Positions 7,747 through 15,352 of a stretch of DNA of 42,145 nt are shown piece by piece. How positions within the stretch are numbered: the first letter of the stretch is position 1; each line of letters begins with the position of its first letter. The notes below the pieces were generated by a model, which was not told the origin of the DNA, searched no databases, and was given only the letters and a program-made list of their open reading frames with translations. The DNA is from an uncultured Prevotellaceae bacterium (GTDB taxonomy: Bacteria > Bacteroidota > Bacteroidia > Bacteroidales > Bacteroidaceae), in contig ONFA01000017.1 of the NCBI GenBank assembly GCA_900316975.1, positions 1 to 42,145 on the forward strand, in the 5' to 3' direction. The position numbers and the translations under genes were made by a program.

Positions 7747-8872
7747 GTCACGGCTGCTGATCGTCGGGGTGAATGTGTGCCGCCTGCTTTTGGCGGGAAC
7801 ATTTATCTTTAGTGGATTTGTCAAGGCAAACGACCCGCTTGGCACTGTCTATAAGTTGGAGGATTATATGCGTGCGATGGCGTGGTTCACGTTGCCTGAC
7901 ACTTTCTTGTTGGGATGTGCGGTGATACTCGCCTGTTTCGAGTTTCTGCTGGGTGTGTGCATTCTTTTCGGCATGAAGAGGAGGACGATGTCGGGCGTCA
8001 CACTCATCTTTATGGTGTTGATGACGCTCTTGACGGTCTATATAGCCATAGCCAATCCCGTGGAAGACTGTGGGTGTTTTGGCGATGTGCTGATATTGAG
8101 CAATGGCGCGACATTGGCAAAGAATGTCGTATTGTTGGGGGCGGCAGTGCTGGTCAGCCGTTATTATCGGTTCCAGAAGGATTTCCTGAATGCGTCAGTG
8201 AAATGGCTCATTGCCTTTGCCTCCCTTTGTTTCATCATCGGCTACGCCATCTACTGCATCATCTGCCTGCCTGTGTTCGACTTCCGTCCCTACAAGGTCG
8301 GCACGAATCTCAGGGAGGCCGTGACAGCCACGCAACAGCAGTTTGACGTGGCCATCATCTATGAGAAAGACGGGAAGACCTTGGAACTTAGTGCGGAGGA
8401 TGAAGATCCCGACTCCACGTGGACTTATGTGGAGACTCGGCGAAGAGAAGTGGGAGTACAAGACCTTGCGGCGGCAGATTTTTATGTGGAAAATGACGAC
8501 AAAGAGGACATTACGGAAGACATACTCTATGCCGATGGCTATACCTTCTTGCTTGTCATTCCCGATTTGATGCATGCCGATGAAGGTTGTGTGGATAAGG
8601 TCAACGAAGTGTATGATTATGCGAGAGAGCATGGATATGGTTTCTATTGCTTGACATCGTCAGACAGTCAACGTGCACAGACCTACTGGAGCGACCATAC
8701 TGGTGCTGAGTATGGTTATTGCATAGCAGAGGAGCGGATGTTGAAGACGGTGGTTCGTGGACACCCAGGCATGGTGCTTCTCCACGATGGCGTCATTGTG
8801 AAGAAGTGGAGCAACTACAACCTGCCCGGCGAGGAGGAACTGAACGAACAAATAACGAAACAACAATCATAA
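7730..8872 (+). CDS. DoxX/MauE-like membrane protein fused to a thioredoxin-like domain (BT_3928 family)
   Basis: A 380-residue inner-membrane protein. Residues about 9-182 hold five hydrophobic segments of the DoxX/MauE type, with DCGCFGD at 113-119. This is the MauE-like cysteine pair (C114, C116), probably in electron or disulfide transfer. Residues about 270-375 look like a thioredoxin fold: FLLVIPDL strand, a later cis-Pro-like stretch GHPGMVLLHDG, and a final KKWSNYNLP. The CxxC active site is absent; the only nearby cysteine is in DEGCVDK. It overlaps the DUF1599 gene by 17 nt, so it should be translationally coupled. Its likely role is redox handling at the membrane, but the substrate is unknown. 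Confidence 0.82.
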   Translation: MTPKTKSRLLIVGVNVCRLLLAGTFIFSGFVKANDPLGTVYKLEDYMRAMAWFTLPDTFLLGCAVILACFEFLLGVCILFGMKRRTMSGVTLIFMVLMTLLTVYIAIANPVEDCGCFGDVLILSNGATLAKNVVLLGAAVLVSRYYRFQKDFLNASVKWLIAFASLCFIIGYAIYCIICLPVFDFRPYKVGTNLREAVTATQQQFDVAIIYEKDGKTLELSAEDEDPDSTWTYVETRRREVGVQDLAAADFYVENDDKEDITEDILYADGYTFLLVIPDLMHADEGCVDKVNEVYDYAREHGYGFYCLTSSDSQRAQTYWSDHTGAEYGYCIAEERMLKTVVRGHPGMVLLHDGVIVKKWSNYNLPGEEELNEQITKQQS

Positions 8873-8904
8873 AAAGTTTAACTCATTAAAAAGTAATTAG
8901 AATT

Positions 8905-9663
8905 ATGGCAAAGAAAATTGTTGCAGGAAACTGGAAGATGAACAAGAATCTTCAGGAAGGTATTGAACTTGCAAAGGGTTTGAATGAGGCACTTGCTGCC
9001 GACAAACCAAACTGTGGTGTGATTATCTGCACTCCATTCATCCACCTGGCCAAGGTGTCTGAAATCATCGACCACAACATCATCGGTCTCGGTGCTGAGA
9101 ACTGTGCAGACAAGGCTTCTGGTGCTTACACAGGTGAGGTTTCTGCAGAGATGGTGAAATCTACAGGTGCTGAATACGTGATTCTCGGTCACTCTGAGCG
9201 TCGTGAGTATTACAACGAGACTCCCGAAATCCTGAAGGAGAAGGTGGAGTTGGCTCTCGCTAACGGTTTGAAGGTGATCTTCTGCATCGGCGAGTCTTTG
9301 GCACAGCGTGAGGCTAACGAGCAGAACGCTGTTGTGAAGGCTGAACTCGAAGGCAGTGTGTTCCATCTCTCAGCAGAGCAGTTCAAGAACATCGTCATTG
9401 CTTATGAGCCAATCTGGGCTATCGGTACAGGTAAGACTGCTACTGCAGATCAGGCAGAGGAAATTCACGCTTACATCCGTTCTGTCATCGCTGAGAAGTA
9501 TGGCAAGGAAGTGGCTGCTGAAACTTCTATCCTCTACGGTGGTTCATGCAAGGCTTCCAATGCTCCTGAACTCTTCGCAAAGCCCGACATCGACGGTGGC
9601 CTCATTGGTGGTGCATCACTCAAGGTGGCTGACTTCAAGGGCATTATCGACGCTTGGAAATAA
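8905..9663 (+). CDS. tpiA: Triosephosphate isomerase
   Basis: Interconverts dihydroxyacetone phosphate and glyceraldehyde 3-phosphate in glycolysis and gluconeogenesis, as a cytoplasmic (beta/alpha)8 dimer. It is 252 residues. The active site is complete: N9 and K11 in GNWKMNK, H96 in LGHSERR, E168 in [14 protein letters not shown], and the phosphate-binding [13 protein letters not shown] and [10 protein letters not shown] segments. Codon use is strongly biased, as expected for a highly expressed enzyme. It follows the DoxX-like gene by 32 nt with no obvious own promoter. Confidence 0.97.
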   Translation: MAKKIVAGNWKMNKNLQEGIELAKGLNEALAADKPNCGVIICTPFIHLAKVSEIIDHNIIGLGAENCADKASGAYTGEVSAEMVKSTGAEYVILGHSERREYYNETPEILKEKVELALANGLKVIFCIGESLAQREANEQNAVVKAELEGSVFHLSAEQFKNIVIAYEPIWAIGTGKTATADQAEEIHAYIRSVIAEKYGKEVAAETSILYGGSCKASNAPELFAKPDIDGGLIGGASLKVADFKGIIDAWK

Positions 9664-9678
9664 TGTCGTTTCTCCCAT

Positions 9679-9744
9679 AGTACTTCTTCGGAAGTACTGC
9701 AGTACTGCATGGAAAGTACTCCAGTACTTCTGGGGAAGTACTGG
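9679..9744. repeat. AGTACT multi-hairpin element, copy 1
   Basis: Three adjacent palindromes lie between tpiA and the SPOR gene: AGTACTTC-TTCG-GAAGTACT (9679-9698, an 8-bp stem with a C(TTCG)G tetraloop), GCAGTACTGC (9699-9708), and CCAGTACTTC-TGGG-GAAGTACTGG (9721-9744, a 10-bp stem). AAGTACT also occurs at 9714-9720. The same three-part plan appears in inverted order at 30797-30861, and the 20-nt tetraloop hairpin is identical in both. It has no coding capacity. Confidence 0.9.
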
Positions 9745-9811
9745 AGGGGCAGACGCTAAAAGGTCTCATCAATATACAAAAACAACATTCATTCTCAATC
9801 CTAAAACTCAA

Positions 9812-10300
9812 ATGAAAAGACTTCTCATTCTCACATTATCTATTTTACTATGTACCATCACCATGTCTGGACAGGATTTCACCGACCACCTTCAAAGTGC
9901 GGTTTCAGGGCAAGGCACAGTGACGGTACACCAGGACTCCATTCTCGACGATATGGTGAACGGAAAGAAGCAGTTCGTTCCTGAGAAAAAGGAGGAGAAG
10001 AGAGACCTTCCTGGTATTCCGAAGGGAAAGAAAACCAAGGCACGTGGCTATCGCATCCAAGTGTATTGGGGCGGAAGCACCCGTGCCGACCAAACCAATG
10101 CACAGCGTGCTGGCACCAGAGTGTCCACCATTTTTCCCGAGTTGCGGGTCTATACCACGTTTGAGTCACCCAACTGGCGATGCCGTGTGGGCGACTTTGT
10201 CACCCGTAAGGAGGCGGATGACTATCTTGACAAACTGAAGAGTGCTCGGCTTGCCCAAGGTGCCATTATTGTCAAGAGTGAGGTATATGTCTATCAATAA
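9812..10300 (+). CDS. Secreted SPOR domain-containing protein
   Basis: A 162-residue envelope protein with a signal peptide (about 1-20, ending TMSGQ), a charged Lys/Glu/Pro linker (about 50-78), and a C-terminal SPOR domain (about 79-162, beginning ARGYRIQVYWGG and containing FPELRVYTTFESPNWRCRVGDF). SPOR domains bind denuded glycan strands of septal peptidoglycan. The longest open frame begins far upstream inside tpiA and includes the hairpin element; the ATG at 9812 gives a proper signal peptide. It sits 14 nt before folE, so the two are probably one transcript. Confidence 0.9.
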   Translation: MKRLLILTLSILLCTITMSGQDFTDHLQSAVSGQGTVTVHQDSILDDMVNGKKQFVPEKKEEKRDLPGIPKGKKTKARGYRIQVYWGGSTRADQTNAQRAGTRVSTIFPELRVYTTFESPNWRCRVGDFVTRKEADDYLDKLKSARLAQGAIIVKSEVYVYQ

Positions 10301-10314
10301 CATTATAAGAAGAA

Positions 10315-10881
10315 ATGAATAGAGAAGAACAGGTAGAGATACTGAAGGAAACTTGCAGAAAAAACCTTGAAGTCATAGGTGAAGACCCTCAGCGCGAGGG
10401 GCTTTTGAAAACTCCAGAACGTTTGGCAAGGACTTTCCTCGAACTGACCAAAGGTTATTCGATGGACCCTGTCGCCACCCTTCGTTCGGCGATGTTTCAG
10501 GAGGATTACGACCAGATGGTGGTGGTGAAAGGCATTGAATTTTATTCTCTCTGCGAACATCACATCCTGCCTTTTTTCGGCAAGGTGCATGTGGCATATA
10601 TTCCCAATGGAAACATCGTCGGTCTCAGCAAGATACCACGTATGGTTGACATCTTCTCTCATCGTTTGCAAGTGCAGGAACACCTTACTAAACAAATCTG
10701 TGAGTGCCTTCAGCAAGCCCTCAATCCGCTCGGAGCCATCGTTGTCATCGAAGCCCAACACATGTGCATTCAGATGCGCGGCATCGAGAAGCAGGGTTCC
10801 TCCACCACGACGATGTACTATACTGGCGTTTTCGAAAACATTGAGAAGCGCAAGGAATTCATTAGTTTAATTAGGAATTAG
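10315..10881 (+). CDS. folE: GTP cyclohydrolase I
   Basis: Converts GTP to 7,8-dihydroneopterin triphosphate, the first step of folate (and preQ0) synthesis, as a zinc-dependent cytoplasmic decamer. It is 188 residues. Zinc ligands C80, H83 and C151 and catalytic H82 are present (SLCEHH and QHMCIQMRG). Other signatures are [11 protein letters not shown] and [20 protein letters not shown]. The last codons (…IRN-stop) are written in the left arm of an inverted repeat element (10867-10950), so the gene end coincides with the element. Confidence 0.96.
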   Translation: MNREEQVEILKETCRKNLEVIGEDPQREGLLKTPERLARTFLELTKGYSMDPVATLRSAMFQEDYDQMVVVKGIEFYSLCEHHILPFFGKVHVAYIPNGNIVGLSKIPRMVDIFSHRLQVQEHLTKQICECLQQALNPLGAIVVIEAQHMCIQMRGIEKQGSSTTTMYYTGVFENIEKRKEFISLIRN

Positions 10882-10950
10882 AAGTTGCCATGCGGGATGT
10901 AGGCATCGCGTTAGCCAATTCCTAACTCCTAATTCCTAATTCCTAACTCC
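10867..10950 (+). repeat. Inverted repeat with tandem-heptamer arms and CCATGCGG core, folE/dnaG junction
   Basis: The left arm AATTAGGAATTAG (10869-10881) is matched by the inverted CTAATTCCTAATT (10929-10941). The right arm is a run of the heptamers TAATTCC/TAACTCC (10923-10950). The core holds CCATGCGGGATG at 10888-10899. The left arm includes the folE stop codon. The right arm ends 8 nt before dnaG. The same core occurs in the element at 28885-28997, and CCATGCGG occurs at 42048. Confidence 0.8.
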
Positions 10951-10958
10951 TCACCCTT

Positions 10959-13067
10959 ATGATTCCACAATCCACCATAGACCGAATCGTAGATGCCGCC
11001 AACATTGTTGACGTCGTTTCCGACTACGTCACGCTTCGCCGTGCAGGCGCAAGTTACAAAGGATTGTGTCCTTTCCACGACGATAAGACCCCGTCGTTCT
11101 CCGTTTCCCCAGCCCGTGGTGTGTGCAAGTGCTTCAGTTGTGGAAAGGGAGGCAACTCCGTCCATTTCATCATGGAGATGGAGCAGATGAGTTATGTTGA
11201 GGCACTAAAGCATCTGGCGAAGAAATACGGCATTCCTGTCGAGGAAGAGGAAATGACTGATGAACAACGGCAGCGAATGAACGAGCGTGAAAGCATGTTT
11301 GCTGTCAATGAGTGGGCTGCCAAGTATTTTAGCCAGACCATGATGAACAATCAGGACGGACGTGCCATCGGACTTGCCTATTTCCGTAGCCGAGGTTTCC
11401 GTGATGACATCATCGCTAAGTTCCGTCTTGGTTTCTGTCTTGATGCGCCAACAGCCATGTCTGACGAGGCAAAAGCCAAAGGATATAACGAGAAATACCT
11501 CATTGATACAGGGCTCTGCGTCAAGCGCGACAATGGCACCATATATGACCGTTTCCGTGGACGAGCCATGTTCCCGTGGGTGGCGGTCAATGGCAAGGTC
11601 GTTGCCTTTGGTGGTCGTGTGCTCGATGCTCGAACCAAAGGCGTCAGTCAGAAGTATGTGAACTCCCCGGACTCTCTCATCTACCACAAAGCCAACGAAC
11701 TCTATGGTATCTTCCAAGCCAAAAAGCAGATAGCCAAGGAGGATATGGTCTATATGGTGGAAGGCTATACCGATGTGCTTGCTATGCACCAATGTGGCAT
11801 AGAGAATGTGGTGGCGAACTCTGGTACAGCCCTTAACGAAGCACAAATTCATCTTCTTCACCGTTTCACCAACAACATTACCCTCCTCTACGATGGTGAT
11901 GAAGCGGGTATTCATGCTGCCACACGCAGTACAGATATGCTCTTGGCGGAAGGCATGAACGTGAAGATTCTTCTTCTGCCTGATGGAGACGATCCTGATA
12001 GTTTTTCGCGGAAGCACAATGCACAGGAATTCAAGGAATATGTGGCTGCCCATCAGACAGACTTCATTCTTTTCAAAACGAATCTCCTGCTTAAGGATGC
12101 ACAGCGTGACCCCATCAAGCGCGCCCAACTCACAGAAGACATTGTGAAGAGCATCGCTGTCATTCCTGATGAAATCATCCGCTCTACTTATGTGCATGAA
12201 TGTGCTGAAATCCTCAATATGGATGAGGCCATTCTTATGCGTGGAGCCAACAAGAATCGTGCAGCTATTCTCGAAAACATGAAGAAAGAGGCGCAGCGCG
12301 AACGGGAACGTCAAGCCCGTCTGTTGGGTGCAGAGCAGACCGTCACTACCGACCTTAATTCCCCCTCACCAATGGATGGCGAATCCTCTGCCACTGACTC
12401 CTCCCATCTTCCTCCTCTCCCAGATGACATTCCTCCCTCTGAAGCCCTTCCTGCAGGAGAAGGCTTCCCTGACTCCACGATTTCTACCACCCCTATCATC
12501 ACCAAACAGCATCAATCCGAGCAACGCTTCATCGGTCTTGAACGCCTGATGATGGTGCTTGTCACCCGTTATGGCGAACGACTCATCGACGGAGAAGACG
12601 GAAACGGAAATCCTATACAAATAGCCCTGGCTGACTATGTGCAGGGAGACCTTGCCTTCGATGGCATCGAACTCCGTTCACCGCTCTATGCCAAGATGCT
12701 TGCCCTCACTTGTCAGCATGTCCACGAAGAAGGCTTCATCGCCAGCAAGTTCCTTCTCAACAATCAAGATGAGGACATCAGCCGTGAAGCAGCCGACCTC
12801 ATCAGCGATCGCTACCAGCTTAGCAAGGGAAATCAGATGACCCAGACAGAAGATGAACGTATGGGGACTGAACTCAACCGTCTCCTGATTGACTACAAGA
12901 ATGCCATCGTGGAAGAAGAACTCAAGCAGTGCAATGCCGACCTTACCCGTCCCGAGGTGAAAGAGGACATCAACAAGACTCTTGACACCATGCGGCGCAT
13001 CAAGGAATTGGGAGAAATTCAACGGCAATTAGCCAAGATGCTTGGGGATAGGGTGGTGGTGAAGTAA
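10959..13067 (+). CDS. dnaG: DNA primase
   Basis: Makes the RNA primers for replication. It is 702 residues. The N-terminal zinc-binding domain has C37, H40, C58 and C61 (CPFH … CFSC). The RNA polymerase core and TOPRIM domain follow, with E268 in VEGYTDVLAMHQ and D312/D314 in YDGDEAG. The C-terminal helicase-binding domain begins around 520. An unusual Ser/Pro/Asp-rich linker spans about 460-520 (SPSPMDGESSATD … PPLPDDIPPSEALPAGEGF). Part of it is encoded by the near-palindrome 12441-12467 centred on CCTGCAGG. The start ATG is 8 nt after the TAACTCC repeat; it is probably read through from folE. Confidence 0.96.
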   Translation: MIPQSTIDRIVDAANIVDVVSDYVTLRRAGASYKGLCPFHDDKTPSFSVSPARGVCKCFSCGKGGNSVHFIMEMEQMSYVEALKHLAKKYGIPVEEEEMTDEQRQRMNERESMFAVNEWAAKYFSQTMMNNQDGRAIGLAYFRSRGFRDDIIAKFRLGFCLDAPTAMSDEAKAKGYNEKYLIDTGLCVKRDNGTIYDRFRGRAMFPWVAVNGKVVAFGGRVLDARTKGVSQKYVNSPDSLIYHKANELYGIFQAKKQIAKEDMVYMVEGYTDVLAMHQCGIENVVANSGTALNEAQIHLLHRFTNNITLLYDGDEAGIHAATRSTDMLLAEGMNVKILLLPDGDDPDSFSRKHNAQEFKEYVAAHQTDFILFKTNLLLKDAQRDPIKRAQLTEDIVKSIAVIPDEIIRSTYVHECAEILNMDEAILMRGANKNRAAILENMKKEAQRERERQARLLGAEQTVTTDLNSPSPMDGESSATDSSHLPPLPDDIPPSEALPAGEGFPDSTISTTPIITKQHQSEQRFIGLERLMMVLVTRYGERLIDGEDGNGNPIQIALADYVQGDLAFDGIELRSPLYAKMLALTCQHVHEEGFIASKFLLNNQDEDISREAADLISDRYQLSKGNQMTQTEDERMGTELNRLLIDYKNAIVEEELKQCNADLTRPEVKEDINKTLDTMRRIKELGEIQRQLAKMLGDRVVVK

Positions 13068-13104
13068 CATCCGAGAGATTCCAAAAACTGAAATATTCAA
13101 CGTT

Positions 13105-15285
13105 TTGAACATCCTTAGCCAAGACATCAAGTATCTGCAAGGCGTAGGTCCCAATCGTGCCTTGCTGCTCGCCAACGAACTCGGAATCACTACCGTTGGC
13201 GACCTCTTGGCTTATTACCCCTATAAATACGTTGACCGTAGCAGCATCTACAAGATTAGCGAGATAGATGGGAATATGCCATACGTGCAGTTGTGTGGAC
13301 AGATTTTTTCGTTCGACACCATGGGGGAAGGGCGGAACAAACGCCTCATCGCCCATTTTGCAGATGGAACGGGAAGCATAGACTTGGTGTGGTTTCAAGG
13401 CATCAAGTATGTTGCAAATAATTATGACTGCCGCAAGCCTTACATCGTATTCGGCAAGCCAACAGTGTTTAATGGACATATACAGATAGCACATCCAGAG
13501 ATTGAGAACGCACCCGAGCATCTGAAAGTGATGGCACGGACTACGGGCAACCTGTTTGAAGGGGCATCCTCCAACCAGAATCTGCAAGAAGCGGAACTCG
13601 AAGCGCAGCCCACCGTGTTTAAGGGTTTGTGTCCCTCCTACAACACTTCGGAGAAGATGAAACGTAGTGGGTTGAACTCTGCTGCTATGGCGAAACTGAC
13701 AGCCAATATGTTCAAACTCTTAAAGGAACCGTTGCAGGAAACATTGCCACCCTATATTGCTCAGCAACATCATCTTATGTCCTATAATGATGCTGTGCGC
13801 AACATTCACTATCCTTCTTCGCCAGAGGCACTGCGTCATGCACAACTTAGGCTCAAGTTTGAGGAATTGTTCTATGTGCAGTTGAACATCCTGCGCTATG
13901 TAAAAGACCGCCAGTTGCGTTATCGGGGCATCGTCTTCGACACCATTGGCGAGCATTTCAATGGTTTCTTCTACCATTATTTACCCTTCCAGCTGACCAA
14001 TGCTCAGAAGCGGGTCATCAAGGAAATTCGCGCCGACATGAAGTCGGGACGACAGATGAACCGTCTCTTGCAAGGTGATGTGGGTAGTGGCAAGACGCTT
14101 GTGGCACTGATGGTGGCACTTATCGCCATTGATAATGGTTGTCAGGCCTGCATCATGGCACCTACCGAAATTCTTGCCGAGCAACATCTTGACACCTTGC
14201 GTGAGTTCTTGGGTGACCTCCCCGTAAGTGTCGAACTCCTCACTGGTGCAGTGAAGGGAAAGAAACGAACAGCGGTGCTTGAGGGACTTGTTACGGGTGA
14301 TATCCACATTCTCGTCGGCACTCATGCTGTCATTGAGGACAATGTGCTTTTCCATAAGTTGGGACTTGTGGTCATTGATGAACAGCATCGTTTTGGGGTG
14401 GCACAACGTGCTAAACTCTGGATGAAGAATGCCGTACCGCCCCATGTGCTTGTCATGACGGCAACGCCCATACCGCGTACACTCGCCATGACTCTTTACG
14501 GCGACCTCGACGTGAGCATTATTGACGAACTGCCTCCTGGCCGCAAACCTATCCGCACCGTTCATATGTTCGATGCCCACCGTCCGCGCATCTATCAACT
14601 CATGAATCGCGAACTCCAACTGGGTCGCCAAATCTATATCGTCTATCCTCTCATCAAGGAGACCGAGAAGATGGACTTGAAGGATTTGGAAGCGGGGTTT
14701 GAGGAAATCAGCAAGGCCTTCCCCGACTACAAAGTGAGCAAGGTACACGGCAAGATGAAATCTGCCGACAAAGATGCTGAGATGCAACGCTTTGCTAACC
14801 ACGAGACCCATATTCTCGTCTCCACCACCGTGATAGAGGTGGGTGTGAACGTGCCCAATGCCTCCGTCATGATTATCGAGAATGCAGAACGTTTCGGCCT
14901 CAGCCAGTTGCATCAGTTGAGAGGCAGAGTGGGGCGTGGAGCGGATCAAAGTTACTGTGTGCTCGTCACTAAATTCGAGATAGGCGAAACTACCCGCAAG
15001 CGTATCCAAGTGATGGTCGATACCACCGATGGCTTTGAAATAGCCGAGCAAGACCTCAAACTCCGAGGTCCCGGCGACCTTGAAGGCACCCAGCAGTCGG
15101 GCATGGCCTTCGACCTCAAAATAGCCAATCTTGCCCGCGATGGCCAAATCCTCACTATCGCCAGAGACACCGCCCAAGCCGTCATCGTTTCCGACCCCGA
15201 AGAGAGGAATCCTCAAAACGACATCCTCTGGAGAAGATTGAGAGAGTTGAGGAAGAGTAACATCAATTGGGGCGCTATCAGTTAA
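13105..15285 (+). CDS. recG: ATP-dependent DNA helicase RecG
   Basis: Remodels stalled replication forks and Holliday junctions. It is 726 residues: N-terminal wedge/OB-fold domain (about 60-150), Walker A GDVGSGKT (324-331), Walker B D425-E-Q-H with RFGVAQR, motif III MTATPIPRT, and QLRGRVGRG near the C-terminal helicase lobe, followed by the RecG hook region (ERNPQNDILWRRLRE). The start is a TTG at 13105 that gives MNILSQDIKYLQGVGPNR, the expected N-terminus. No ATG is available nearby. It lies 37 nt after dnaG. Confidence 0.95.
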   Translation: MNILSQDIKYLQGVGPNRALLLANELGITTVGDLLAYYPYKYVDRSSIYKISEIDGNMPYVQLCGQIFSFDTMGEGRNKRLIAHFADGTGSIDLVWFQGIKYVANNYDCRKPYIVFGKPTVFNGHIQIAHPEIENAPEHLKVMARTTGNLFEGASSNQNLQEAELEAQPTVFKGLCPSYNTSEKMKRSGLNSAAMAKLTANMFKLLKEPLQETLPPYIAQQHHLMSYNDAVRNIHYPSSPEALRHAQLRLKFEELFYVQLNILRYVKDRQLRYRGIVFDTIGEHFNGFFYHYLPFQLTNAQKRVIKEIRADMKSGRQMNRLLQGDVGSGKTLVALMVALIAIDNGCQACIMAPTEILAEQHLDTLREFLGDLPVSVELLTGAVKGKKRTAVLEGLVTGDIHILVGTHAVIEDNVLFHKLGLVVIDEQHRFGVAQRAKLWMKNAVPPHVLVMTATPIPRTLAMTLYGDLDVSIIDELPPGRKPIRTVHMFDAHRPRIYQLMNRELQLGRQIYIVYPLIKETEKMDLKDLEAGFEEISKAFPDYKVSKVHGKMKSADKDAEMQRFANHETHILVSTTVIEVGVNVPNASVMIIENAERFGLSQLHQLRGRVGRGADQSYCVLVTKFEIGETTRKRIQVMVDTTDGFEIAEQDLKLRGPGDLEGTQQSGMAFDLKIANLARDGQILTIARDTAQAVIVSDPEERNPQNDILWRRLRELRKSNINWGAIS

Positions 15286-15352
15286 GAATGGATGTGCATC
15301 GGGGGAAATATTTGTGCGAGGCATTGAATAAGAAAATCTAAAACCATTTTAT

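Noticed and set aside
10899..10913. 14-mer GTAGGCATCGCGTT shared with the GH43 gene near 18022
   Set aside because: A few 14-mer matches are expected by chance in a 42-kb window on two strands, and the second site is inside a coding region.
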